DNA from: Gemmatimonadota bacterium
GTDB taxonomy: Bacteria; Gemmatimonadota; Gemmatimonadetes; Gemmatimonadales; Gemmatimonadaceae
DNA length: 64,000 nt
Assembly (NCBI GenBank): GCA_028287285.1
Contig: JAQBPY010000073.1
Coordinates: 20,984-84,983 of the forward strand
Reading direction: 5' to 3'
The notes under the pieces are model-generated. The model was given only the letters and a program-made list of their open reading frames with translations. It made no database searches and had not been told where the DNA came from. The position numbers and the translations under genes were made by a program. Shown in pieces: positions 17,379-25,612 of the stretch (its first letter is position 1; each line of letters begins with the position of its first letter).

Positions 17379-19049
17379 ATGAACTTCCGACAAGTATTGC
17401 CACTGCTCATCGCGGGTGCCTGCAGCGCCCCCGCCGACACGCCCGCGGCATCCATGCTGTCCCTGCCCGTGCCGGCCGAGGCGGTTGCCGCGATCGACAC
17501 CGCGACGATCATGCGGCACATCCGCGTGCTGTCGCACGACTCGCTAATGGGGCGGCAGCCGGGAACCGCCGGTGAAGACAAGGCGGTCAGATACATCGAG
17601 AGTGAATACAAGGCGCTGGGACTCGCACCCGGAAATACCGACGGCACCTACATCCAGAAGGTGCCGCTCGTGGGAATCACCGTGAAGAACTCGCCCACCC
17701 TCACTTTCAGAAAGGGCAGCACGTCGAAGGCTCTGAAGTGGCGCGACGACTACGTGGCCTGGACGAAGCGCGTGTCACCCGGTGCCTCCCTGGACAGCTC
17801 GGAGCTGGTATTCGTGGGATATGGCGTGGAAGCCCCGGAGTTCAATTGGGATGACTTCAAGGGCGTCGATGTTGCGGGCAAGACGATCGTGGTGCTCGTG
17901 AACGATCCGCCGCTCGCGGACACGTCGAAGTTCGGCGGGCCCCGCATGACGTACTATGGCCGATGGACCTACAAGTACGAACAGGGACAGAAGCACAAGG
18001 CCGCCGGCGTCCTCATCGTCCACGAGACCGAGCGGGCGGGATATCCCTTTGGCGTGGTACAGGGCAAGACCGCCGAACAGTTCGACCTGATCACGCCAGA
18101 CAGGAACATCACCCGCAGCAGTGTCGAAGGCTGGATCACACTCGACCAGGCCAGGTCGTTATTCACGATGGCGGGCCAGAATTTCGACTCGCTCAAGGCC
18201 CGTGCCGCGACCCCGGAGTTCAAGCCGGTGCCGCTGGGCGTCACCGCACACCTGCGCATCGAGAACACGCTGCGCATGATCGATTCACGCAACGTGGTGG
18301 CCAAGCTTGAAGGAAGCGATGCAAAGCTGAAGGACGAATATGTCGTTTACAGTGCACATTGGGATCACTTCGGCGTTGGTGAAAAAATCAACGGCGACTC
18401 CATTTACAATGGTGCTTACGACAATGCCAGCGGCGTGGCGGGGTTATTGAATCTCGCCAAGGCGTTCAAGGCCATGAAGACGCCACCAAAGCGCTCCATT
18501 CTTTTTGTCGCGCTCACCGCCGAGGAACAGGGGTTGCTGGGCTCGCAGTATTATGCCGTGACGCCCATCTACCCGCTCGCAAAGACCCTGGCGAACATCA
18601 ACATGGATGAGATCGTCCAGTGGGGGCCCACGAAGGACCTCACCGTGGTGGGGCTCGGAAATTCCGAGCTCGACGACTACGCCAGGGCCGCGGCAGACGA
18701 GCAGGGACGGGTCCTCAAACCGGATGCGGAGCCCGAAAAGGGATTCTACTATCGCTCCGACCACTTCAACTTCGCGAAGGTGGGCGTGCCGGCCTTCTAC
18801 CCCGAAGGCGGCATCGACTTCATTGGAAAACCGGAGGGCTTCGGGCGCAAAAAGCGGGATGAATACACGGAACAGGACTACCACAAGCCGCAGGACGAGA
18901 TCAAGCCGGATTGGGACATGACGGGCGCGGTGAAGGATCTCGACCTCTTTCTCGCGATGGGCTACCGCATCGCCAATGCGGCGAAATTCCCGGAGTGGCG
19001 TGCGGGCAACGAGTTCAAGGCCATTCGCGACAAGTCATTGACGCCATAA
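17379..19049 (+). CDS. Secreted M28 zinc aminopeptidase with PA-type insert
   Basis: 556 residues from the ATG at 17379; the long upstream open frame crosses repeats and is not coding. The N-terminus (MNFRQVLPLLIAGAC) looks like a signal peptide with a possible, non-ideal lipobox. A protease-associated region precedes the catalytic domain. Metal ligands are visible in SAHWDHFG (H327), YDNASG (D348), LTAEEQG and the late RSDHFNF histidine, the full set for a two-zinc M28 enzyme. It removes N-terminal amino acids from peptides, probably in the periplasm or on the cell surface. The M14 carboxypeptidase-like gene follows on the same strand, suggesting joint peptide degradation. Confidence 0.92.
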   Translation: MNFRQVLPLLIAGACSAPADTPAASMLSLPVPAEAVAAIDTATIMRHIRVLSHDSLMGRQPGTAGEDKAVRYIESEYKALGLAPGNTDGTYIQKVPLVGITVKNSPTLTFRKGSTSKALKWRDDYVAWTKRVSPGASLDSSELVFVGYGVEAPEFNWDDFKGVDVAGKTIVVLVNDPPLADTSKFGGPRMTYYGRWTYKYEQGQKHKAAGVLIVHETERAGYPFGVVQGKTAEQFDLITPDRNITRSSVEGWITLDQARSLFTMAGQNFDSLKARAATPEFKPVPLGVTAHLRIENTLRMIDSRNVVAKLEGSDAKLKDEYVVYSAHWDHFGVGEKINGDSIYNGAYDNASGVAGLLNLAKAFKAMKTPPKRSILFVALTAEEQGLLGSQYYAVTPIYPLAKTLANINMDEIVQWGPTKDLTVVGLGNSELDDYARAAADEQGRVLKPDAEPEKGFYYRSDHFNFAKVGVPAFYPEGGIDFIGKPEGFGRKKRDEYTEQDYHKPQDEIKPDWDMTGAVKDLDLFLAMGYRIANAAKFPEWRAGNEFKAIRDKSLTP

Positions 19050-19114
19050 GCGAAGCCTTGTCGTCCTGCGTTTCCGTCATGCACATTGGCTGCGTCTCTC
19101 CACCAAGAGTTCGC

Positions 19115-21820
19115 ATGCTGATACTTCGTCGTTCACTCATCGCGCTTGTCCTCGCCTCCAGCTCCGCCGCGAGCGCTCAGCGCCACATCACCACCCCGAA
19201 GGAATCATTCGGCGCCAACTTCGGCGACGACTACTTCCTCGCCAACTACAAGCAGATCTCCTCCTACTGGCGAACACTCGCCAGGGAGTCGGACCGCATG
19301 AAGCTGGTGGAAATCGGCAAGACGGCCGAAGGCCGCCCGCATCTCATGGCGATCGTGACGTCGCCGGAAAATCACAGGACGCTCGCCCGCTACAAGGAAA
19401 TTTCGGCGCGCCTCGCACACGCCGAGGGGCTCACTGATGAACAGGCGCGCGTGCTGGCGCGAGAAGGCAAGGCCGTGGTGTGGATCGACGGCGGCCTGCA
19501 CGCAACGGAAACCGTCGGCGCACAGCAACTCGGCGAGATGGTCTACGAAATGGTGAGCCGAAATGACGAGGAGACCAGGCGTGTCCTGAACGACGTCATC
19601 ATTCTGTTCGTGCACGCGAATCCGGACGGCAACGATCTTGTGGCCGACTGGTACATGCGCAATCCGAATCCGAAGGAACGCACCTTCGCGCAGCTGCCCC
19701 GCCTGTACCAGAAGTATATCGGCCACGACGACAACCGCGATTTTTTCGCGTCGACGCAGGCGGAAACGGAGAACGAGAACCGCGTGCTCTACCACGAATG
19801 GTTTCCACAGCTGTTGTACAACCACCACCAGAGTGGGCCGGCAGGCACGGTCGTCTATTCGCCACCGCTCCGCGACCCATACAACTACAATCTCGACCCC
19901 ATGCTGATCCTGGGTCTCCAGTCCGTCGGTGCCGCGATGCACACGCGGTTGGCCGCCGAGAACAAAGGTGGGGCGACGATGCGGTCCGGTGGTCCGTATG
20001 ATGGGTGGTGGAATGGCGGCATCCGCAACACGGCCACGTTCCACAATACCATCGCGATGCTCACGGAGATCATTGGCGGCCCGACCCCAGTGCGCATTCC
20101 ACTCGTATTGGCGAGGCAGATTCCAAGCGCCGACATCGCACTGCCCATTGCGCCCCAGGAATGGCACATGAAGCAGTCGATCGACTATTCACTGTCGCTC
20201 GATCGCGCGGTACTCGATTACGCGTCGCGCATGCGTGAGAACCTGCTGTTCAACATCTACAAGATGGGCAAGCACTCCATCGAGCGCGGCAGCACCGATA
20301 CGTGGACCGCGAATCCGCGGCGGGATGGCGACATCGCCGCAAAGAATGCGAGCGCGGATGATTCGGTGAAGTGGGCCGCCATGAAGGCGCCCGCCATTCG
20401 CGACCCGCGTGGCTACGTCATCCCGAGCGATCAGTCGGATTTTCCCACGGCCACGAAATTCGTGAATGCGCTGCTGGAAACGGGTATCACGGTGGAGCGC
20501 GCGACGAAAGCCTTCAGCGTCGCCGGCAAGCAGTACCCTGCCAATTCATACGTTGTCCATACGGCGCAGGCGTTCCGTCCGCACATCATGGACATGTTCG
20601 AGCCACAGGTGCATCCGGACGTCTTTCCCTTTCCCGGCTCGCCGCCCACGCCGCCGTACGACAATGCCGGCTGGACGCTCGCCTACCAGATGGGTGTGCA
20701 GTTCGACCGTATTCTCGACGGCTTCACCGGTCCGTTCGAGAAGATCACCGACTGGAACGTCAGGCCGCCTGCCGGCAAGGTTGTCGCGACGAGTGGTGCC
20801 ACCGGCTACCTGACGAGCAGCAGGGCGAACGACGCCTTCATCGCGCTCAACCGGCTGCTCAAGGCGAATCAGGCCGTGACACGCCTTGCTGCGCCGATGA
20901 CGGTGAACGGCAATACGTACCCGGCAGGTTCCTTGTACGTACAGGCACCACCGGCGCAGCTGCAGCCCATCGCGTCGCAGCTTGGACTCACGTTCGAAGG
21001 GACGACGTCGGCACCACCGGCCGACGCGATGAAGCTGCGCACGCCGCGTGTTGCATTGTGGGACACGTACGGCGGCTCAATGACCGCAGGGTGGACGCGC
21101 TGGATTCTCGAGCAGTATGAATTTCCCTTTGAACGCGTATTTGCTCCGGCGCTCGACAAGGGCGGGCTCAACGCGAAGTACGACGTCATCGTTTTCGTGG
21201 ACGGTGCGATTCCCGGTGGCGCCGGCGGACGTCGCGGCGGCGGTGCCGCGGGCCCCGATGTCGACATTCCATATCTGCCCGCGGAGTACAAGGATCAGGT
21301 GGGACGCGTGACGGCCGACAGGACGCTGCCGCAAATTCGCGACTTCATCCAGAAGGGCGGCACCGTGCTCGCCATTGGCGGGTCCGCGTCGAATCTCGCA
21401 GCGTTCCTCAAGCTGCCGCTGGAAAGCCAGCTCGTGGAAAACGGTGCGGCGCTGCCGAGGACGAAGATGTATGTACCGGGCTCCGTGCTGTCGTCCAAGG
21501 TTGACGTGTCGAGCTTCATCGCGAACGGCATGACGGAGCACACCGATGTGTTCTTCGACGACAGTCCCGTGTGGAAGCTCACGCCGGGTGCTGATGCGAG
21601 TGCGCTGAAGACGGTGGCCTGGTATGACAGCAAGACACCGCTGCGCAGTGGTTGGGCGTGGGGGCAGAACTATCTCGAGAATGGCATCGTCGCCGTGGAG
21701 GCGAAGGTCGGAAACGGCAAGGTATACTTGTTCAGCCCGGAAATTCTCCAGCGTGCGCAGCCGCATGGAACATTCAAGTTCCTGTTCAACGGCATCTACT
21801 CATCCGTTGCGGGTAAGTGA
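19115..21820 (+). CDS. Secreted M14-family zinc carboxypeptidase-like protein
   Basis: 901 residues from the ATG at 19115, giving a signal peptide ending ASAQ; an ATG at 19079 is an alternative. The zinc motif HxxE is HATE (H129, E132), and a later NHHQSGP carries the third-ligand histidine region. After the peptidase domain (about 25-400) there are several hundred residues with no catalytic motif I recognise, including a Gly-rich loop (GGAGGRRGGGAAG) and a segment like a glutamine-amidotransferase-type fold (GTVLAIGGSASNLAAFL). Long M14 proteins of this layout are common in Gemmatimonadota. It likely trims C-termini of peptides outside the cytoplasm. The stop overlaps a GTG of the next frame. 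Confidence 0.88.
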   Translation: MLILRRSLIALVLASSSAASAQRHITTPKESFGANFGDDYFLANYKQISSYWRTLARESDRMKLVEIGKTAEGRPHLMAIVTSPENHRTLARYKEISARLAHAEGLTDEQARVLAREGKAVVWIDGGLHATETVGAQQLGEMVYEMVSRNDEETRRVLNDVIILFVHANPDGNDLVADWYMRNPNPKERTFAQLPRLYQKYIGHDDNRDFFASTQAETENENRVLYHEWFPQLLYNHHQSGPAGTVVYSPPLRDPYNYNLDPMLILGLQSVGAAMHTRLAAENKGGATMRSGGPYDGWWNGGIRNTATFHNTIAMLTEIIGGPTPVRIPLVLARQIPSADIALPIAPQEWHMKQSIDYSLSLDRAVLDYASRMRENLLFNIYKMGKHSIERGSTDTWTANPRRDGDIAAKNASADDSVKWAAMKAPAIRDPRGYVIPSDQSDFPTATKFVNALLETGITVERATKAFSVAGKQYPANSYVVHTAQAFRPHIMDMFEPQVHPDVFPFPGSPPTPPYDNAGWTLAYQMGVQFDRILDGFTGPFEKITDWNVRPPAGKVVATSGATGYLTSSRANDAFIALNRLLKANQAVTRLAAPMTVNGNTYPAGSLYVQAPPAQLQPIASQLGLTFEGTTSAPPADAMKLRTPRVALWDTYGGSMTAGWTRWILEQYEFPFERVFAPALDKGGLNAKYDVIVFVDGAIPGGAGGRRGGGAAGPDVDIPYLPAEYKDQVGRVTADRTLPQIRDFIQKGGTVLAIGGSASNLAAFLKLPLESQLVENGAALPRTKMYVPGSVLSSKVDVSSFIANGMTEHTDVFFDDSPVWKLTPGADASALKTVAWYDSKTPLRSGWAWGQNYLENGIVAVEAKVGNGKVYLFSPEILQRAQPHGTFKFLFNGIYSSVAGK

Positions 21821-22875
21821 GTCGTCCTGAGCGAAGCGAGAGACCTGCATTCACGCGTTTGGTGGAGCAGGTCCTTTCCTTCGCCTGGCTCGAGGGCAGA
21901 CGCGCCGCACCGGGCAGCAAGTTGTGGTTGCTCCTTGCCCTGTTTTGTGCACCGGAGCTCTCCGCACAGGACTCGCTGTGCCGCATGTCGCTCGTCCCCC
22001 GCGCGTCCGGTCCACCGCAGATTGCCGACACGTCATTCACGCCACACATCGCACACGCTGCGTATCCTGCCGGTACCGGTCCGCGCGTGCTGCTCGACGA
22101 AGCCCACTTCAACTTTCACAAGATCGACGGACGCTACGCACCTTTCGTTCGCATGCTTCGCCGCGATGGATATGTCGTCGAGCCATTGCGTGCGAAGTTC
22201 ACCGATGCCTCCCTCGCGCCCGCGAAGATTCTCGTCATCGCCAATGCGATGAATGCACGCAACAAGGACGGCAACTGGACGCTTCCAACGCCGTCGGCAT
22301 TCGAGCGTGACGAGATCGACGCGGTGCACCGGTGGGTTCGTGCGGGTGGATCGTTGCTGCTCATCGCCGACCACATGCCGTTTGGTGGTGCGGCCGCTGA
22401 TCTGGGATCGGTATTTGGTGTGTACATGACGAACGGCTACGCCACCGATCAGTATTGCACGGCAGACGAATACGTCTTTCAGCGCGCCGACAGCTCCTTG
22501 CGCGATCATCCCATTGTCCGCGGGCGCAACGAGGCGGAGCGTGTCACGAGCGTCACGACGTTTACGGGCCAGGCGTTTCGGGCCGATCCGTCCGTGCAGC
22601 CGTTGTTCGTGCTTGCACGGGGCACGGTGTTGCTCCTGCCGGCCGAAGCATGGAAATTCAGCGAATCCACGCCGCACTTCTCGGCAACTGGCATGCTGCA
22701 AGGCGCCGCGCTCGATTTCGGCAAGGGCCGCGTCGCGGTGTTTGGCGAGGCGGCGATGTTCTCGGCACAGGTCTCCGGTCCGGAACGGCGACCGATGGGC
22801 ATCAATGCGCCCAATGCGCCGCAGAATACCCAGTTTCTCCTGAACGTGATGCATTGGCTGAGTGGGCTGCTCTGA
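21817..22875 (+). CDS. Secreted DUF4350-domain protein
   Basis: 352 residues if the GTG at 21817, overlapping the M14 stop (GTGA), is used. However, its first 33 residues are a translation of a family-B repeat, and the hydrophobic signal (LWLLLALFCAPELSAQ) begins at a TTG at 21922, which may be the true start. The body resembles DUF4350: VLLDEAHFNFHKIDGRYAPF, then GGSLLLIADHMPFGGAAADLG and a closing KGRVAVFGEAAMF. The fold is glutamine-amidotransferase-like but no catalytic Cys-His pair is evident, so it may bind rather than cleave. Function is unknown; position suggests partnership with the M14 protein, whose C-terminal region has a similar flavour. Confidence 0.75.
   Translation: MSRPERSERPAFTRLVEQVLSFAWLEGRRAAPGSKLWLLLALFCAPELSAQDSLCRMSLVPRASGPPQIADTSFTPHIAHAAYPAGTGPRVLLDEAHFNFHKIDGRYAPFVRMLRRDGYVVEPLRAKFTDASLAPAKILVIANAMNARNKDGNWTLPTPSAFERDEIDAVHRWVRAGGSLLLIADHMPFGGAAADLGSVFGVYMTNGYATDQYCTADEYVFQRADSSLRDHPIVRGRNEAERVTSVTTFTGQAFRADPSVQPLFVLARGTVLLLPAEAWKFSESTPHFSATGMLQGAALDFGKGRVAVFGEAAMFSAQVSGPERRPMGINAPNAPQNTQFLLNVMHWLSGLL
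21821..21888 (+). repeat. Dispersed repeat, family B, copy 2
   Basis: Begins GTCGTCCTGAGCGAAGCGAG, then GACCTGC (21842-21848) and GCAGGTC (21867-21873) form the inverted arms around an 18-base loop. It lies immediately after the M14 stop and overlaps the earliest possible start of the DUF4350 gene. Confidence 0.65.
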
Positions 22876-23199
22876 GTATTCCTCTGTCATCGTGCGGGTG
22901 TCTCGTGCTTTCGGGAGATGCGGACTCCTGTGCAGGGATGAAATCTCCCGGCACTCGCTCCGCTCGTGCGGGATGACAATGTGTTGTCATCCCTTTTACT
23001 TGCGCCTGAGCCACTCCTTGCTGTCATCCCTTGTCGGGATATGCTCTTACGGGATGACAACACATTTGCTGTCATCCCGCAGGCGCAACGCGCCTGTCGG
23101 GATATACTGTACCTGCGCTTTGAGCCAACCACGCACGCAACGTATATCTCAAACACTCGCTGCTCGTGCAGGATGATACACTGATGATGCACTAAGGAA
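22876..23199. repeat. Non-coding mosaic of family-A palindromes
   Basis: This 324-bp gap holds no gene. It contains a reverse family-A element (22943-22977), a truncated one (23023-23042, GTCATCCCTTGTCGGGATAT) and a forward one (23071-23106). Two perfect inverted repeats are made from their ends: GGGATGACAA/TTGTCATCCC at 22970-22993 and CGGGATGACA/TGTCATCCCG at 23050-23079. The last 90 bp before the next gene show no clear promoter hexamers. Confidence 0.75.
22970..22997 (+). terminator. Rho-independent-like terminator after DUF4350 gene
   Basis: A perfect 10-bp stem (GGGATGACAA 22970-22979, TTGTCATCCC 22984-22993) with a TGTG loop is followed directly by TTTT. It is built from the ends of family-A repeats. 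It would end the operon that starts at the M28 or M14 gene. Confidence 0.55.
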
Positions 23200-25335
23200 A
23201 TGATCCTGCTCCTCCTGGCCCAACTCGCTGTCACAAACGACTCCGTTTACTCGTCGGCGGCATTGCGCGCGCTCGTCGCACATGCCGCCGTTGAGAACCA
23301 CGCGCCGCCGACGACACTTCGCGGCTACCGCGCGCACGTGGAGTCCGAACTCTCCTTGATTCTCCGCGATACGCTCGGCCGCGAACGCGCAGGACAGATC
23401 GAGCAGCTCGCCTCGTCCGCGGAATGGACGCGCGGCAACGCCTATGACATGCACGTCATCGGCTACCGAACGCAGGGGCTCGGATCCCCGATCTCCACGT
23501 TGAGCTTCGTGCGCGGCTGGACGGAGCCCACACTCTACAGCGAGCGCATGCGCCTGGGCATCGACGTCAGCGGGCGTGCGGCACCGCCTACGTCGAACAG
23601 GGACACCGTGGTCGCCGTGCATCCGTTCGCCAGTGACCGCGACCGCTACTACAAATATTCGGGCGGCGATACCATCACCGTGCTGCGAACCGCGAATCGC
23701 TCCATTGCAATCGTTCGCATTCGTGTCGCGCCACAGCTGCCCGATTCGACTCGCCTCGCGGCCTTCGACGGAGAAATCGACGTCGACGCCGATCGGCACC
23801 AGATCGTGCGCATGCGCGGACGCTTCGTGGTGCTCTCGCGCCGCGCGCCCAACATGCCACTCGTCGCACGGCTCGCCGGCCTCACCGGAGTGGCGTACGT
23901 GGAATTCGTGAACACGGAGGTGGGTGGAAAATACTGGCTCCCGGCCATACAGCGCACGGAACTCCAGTCCACGATGGCGGTGATGGGACACACGCGCGCA
24001 ATCATGCGTATCATGTCCACATTCAGCGGCTATGACGTCACCGATGCATCAGGTGCGCTCGCGGTCGACGAGAGCCGGCGACTCGTGCGGCATACGACAT
24101 GGGCGCCCTCCGATACGGTGAGTCGCTTTGCCGATTGGCGCTCGTCGGTTGGCGAGGCAACAGCGAGCGTCACCGCCAATGACTTCGACGACCTCGCTCC
24201 GGACGCATGGAAGTCAACCGGTGGCGTGCGCATCGACCTCGTGCCAACCAATATCGACAATGTCGTTCGCTTCGATCGGATAGAAGGATTGTTCACCGGA
24301 TATCAGGCCGACGTGCAGATGCGAAGCGTCGTCCCTGGCCTCAGCTTTGGCGCACACGGCGGTTGGGCATGGTCCGAGCAGACGATACGTGGAGGCGCAC
24401 ACGTCTCGCTCAAGCAGAAAGAATGGATTCTTGGTGCCCGCGCCGAGCGGATGCTGGCAACAACCAATGATTTCATCCGCCCTTTCGATCCACAAACAGG
24501 CGGACTTGCCGCCATCGTCGGATCGATCGACGACTTCGATTATGTCGATCGCCGGGTTGCACTGCTTTCAGCCACACGAATCGTAGGCTCGGTGGAAAAT
24601 GCGATCGTCACTGCCCAGCTTGGCGTTGGCGGAGACCGCGCCGAGGTCGCCCGACTGACGCATGGGTGGATTGGCACCGGTGCATTTCGTCCCAACCGCG
24701 GCGTACAGAGCGGCAACTACACGCTCGGCATCATCGACGCCGAATGGCATCCGGGTATCTCGGGTGATTTCGTGCAGCCGGGCGTTGGTGCGCGCATCCA
24801 TCACGAAGTGGGACGCGGCTCGCTCGAATGGCAGCGCACGGAGCTGTCCATCTCGGCGCTGCACTATTGGGGCTCCGTCGCGGTGCTCCTGCAAGGCGAC
24901 GGCGGCACCGTATCCGGGTCATCCATTCCACCACAGAAACTGTTCGAGTTGGGTGGAAGTGGCGTGTTGCCCGGCTATGCCTACAAGGAGTTCGCCGGTG
25001 ATCGAGCGGCACTCTTTCGCGGTTTCGGCAGTTACTCGCTCCCTATCTGGAAAGAGCCGCACCGGTTCAGGAACAGCTTTTTCATTCCCGGTGTTTCGCC
25101 CGCACTTGCCGTGGGCATCCAGGGCGGATGGACTCAGCTGTCCGGCGACGCGGCACGTGTCGCCGTTTACGGACTTGGCGGCGGGGCACCGCTTTCGCAC
25201 GCAACAGACGGCGTTCGTGCAACGCTCGGACTCGGCATGACGTTCTTTTCGGGCTCTATCCACGCCGGCGTTGCGCGGCCCATCGATCGCTCGGCACCGT
25301 GGCGATTCACGATTGGCGGTGGGCCGGCGTTCTAA
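23200..25335 (+). CDS. Omp85-like outer-membrane barrel protein, function unknown
   Basis: 711 residues; the N-terminal hydrophobic stretch is short (MILLLLAQLAV) and may be a truncated signal. Residues about 30-330 are a soluble domain with beta-rich character, and the C-terminal 350 residues look like a beta-barrel. Near the end, FELGGSGVLPGYAYKEFAGD and the following LFRGFGSYSLPI match the conserved L-GG-x-LRGY motif region of Omp85/surface-antigen barrels (also seen in DUF5686 proteins). This suggests insertion in the outer membrane. No POTRA repeats are evident. It stands alone between repeat-rich gaps and converges on the S51 gene. Role could be transport, assembly or surface binding. 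Confidence 0.7.
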   Translation: MILLLLAQLAVTNDSVYSSAALRALVAHAAVENHAPPTTLRGYRAHVESELSLILRDTLGRERAGQIEQLASSAEWTRGNAYDMHVIGYRTQGLGSPISTLSFVRGWTEPTLYSERMRLGIDVSGRAAPPTSNRDTVVAVHPFASDRDRYYKYSGGDTITVLRTANRSIAIVRIRVAPQLPDSTRLAAFDGEIDVDADRHQIVRMRGRFVVLSRRAPNMPLVARLAGLTGVAYVEFVNTEVGGKYWLPAIQRTELQSTMAVMGHTRAIMRIMSTFSGYDVTDASGALAVDESRRLVRHTTWAPSDTVSRFADWRSSVGEATASVTANDFDDLAPDAWKSTGGVRIDLVPTNIDNVVRFDRIEGLFTGYQADVQMRSVVPGLSFGAHGGWAWSEQTIRGGAHVSLKQKEWILGARAERMLATTNDFIRPFDPQTGGLAAIVGSIDDFDYVDRRVALLSATRIVGSVENAIVTAQLGVGGDRAEVARLTHGWIGTGAFRPNRGVQSGNYTLGIIDAEWHPGISGDFVQPGVGARIHHEVGRGSLEWQRTELSISALHYWGSVAVLLQGDGGTVSGSSIPPQKLFELGGSGVLPGYAYKEFAGDRAALFRGFGSYSLPIWKEPHRFRNSFFIPGVSPALAVGIQGGWTQLSGDAARVAVYGLGGGAPLSHATDGVRATLGLGMTFFSGSIHAGVARPIDRSAPWRFTIGGGPAF

Positions 25336-25344
25336 TCGTGGAGT

Positions 25345-25412
25345 AGGTTCTTCGCTGCGCTCGGAACGACAAACTACAACTGTAGTCGTGTCGTCCTGAG
25401 CATGGAAGGATC
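25345..25412. repeat. Two family-B fragments facing each other around a hairpin
   Basis: A reverse fragment (TTCTTCGCTGCGCTCGGAAC, about 25349-25368) and a forward one (GTCGTCCTGAGCATGGAAGG, about 25390-25409) flank a hairpin: ACGAC (25366-25370) with GTCGT (25390-25394), and ACTACA (25373-25378) with TGTAGT (25381-25386). It lies between convergent genes and may terminate both. Confidence 0.55.
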
Positions 25413-25420
25413 GGTTTTTC

Positions 25421-25612
25421 CTACTTTGTGAAAAGCCTGGCCGCCAAGCGCTCCGCCAACTCCTGCGCATTCATCGTCGCACGATTACTCAGCACGATCA
25501 CCACCGCCTTGCGCCCGGGAAAACGGATGAAGGCATTCTGCGCGCCCTTTGACGTCCCGAAGGCGCTCATGCGTGGTTGGCCAAGGTACGTGTCGGTCGT
25601 CCAGCCGGGGGC
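25421..25612 (-). pseudogene. Out-of-frame C-terminus of the S51/beta-lactamase-like protein
   Basis: In the frame next to that of the 25567-27003 gene, the minus strand reads APGWTTDTYLGQPRMSAFGT, then NAFIRFPGRKAVVIVLSN and a final ARLFTK before a TAG at 25421-25423. This is the missing end of a class-C beta-lactamase-like domain. The upstream frame instead runs into VEPPAGRPTRTLANHA and stops at 25567. One base is missing next to the run of five G at 25607-25611; restoring a single base (GAG-GCC-CCC-GGC) joins the two frames. It is a true indel or a sequencing/assembly error at the homopolymer. Confidence 0.8.
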
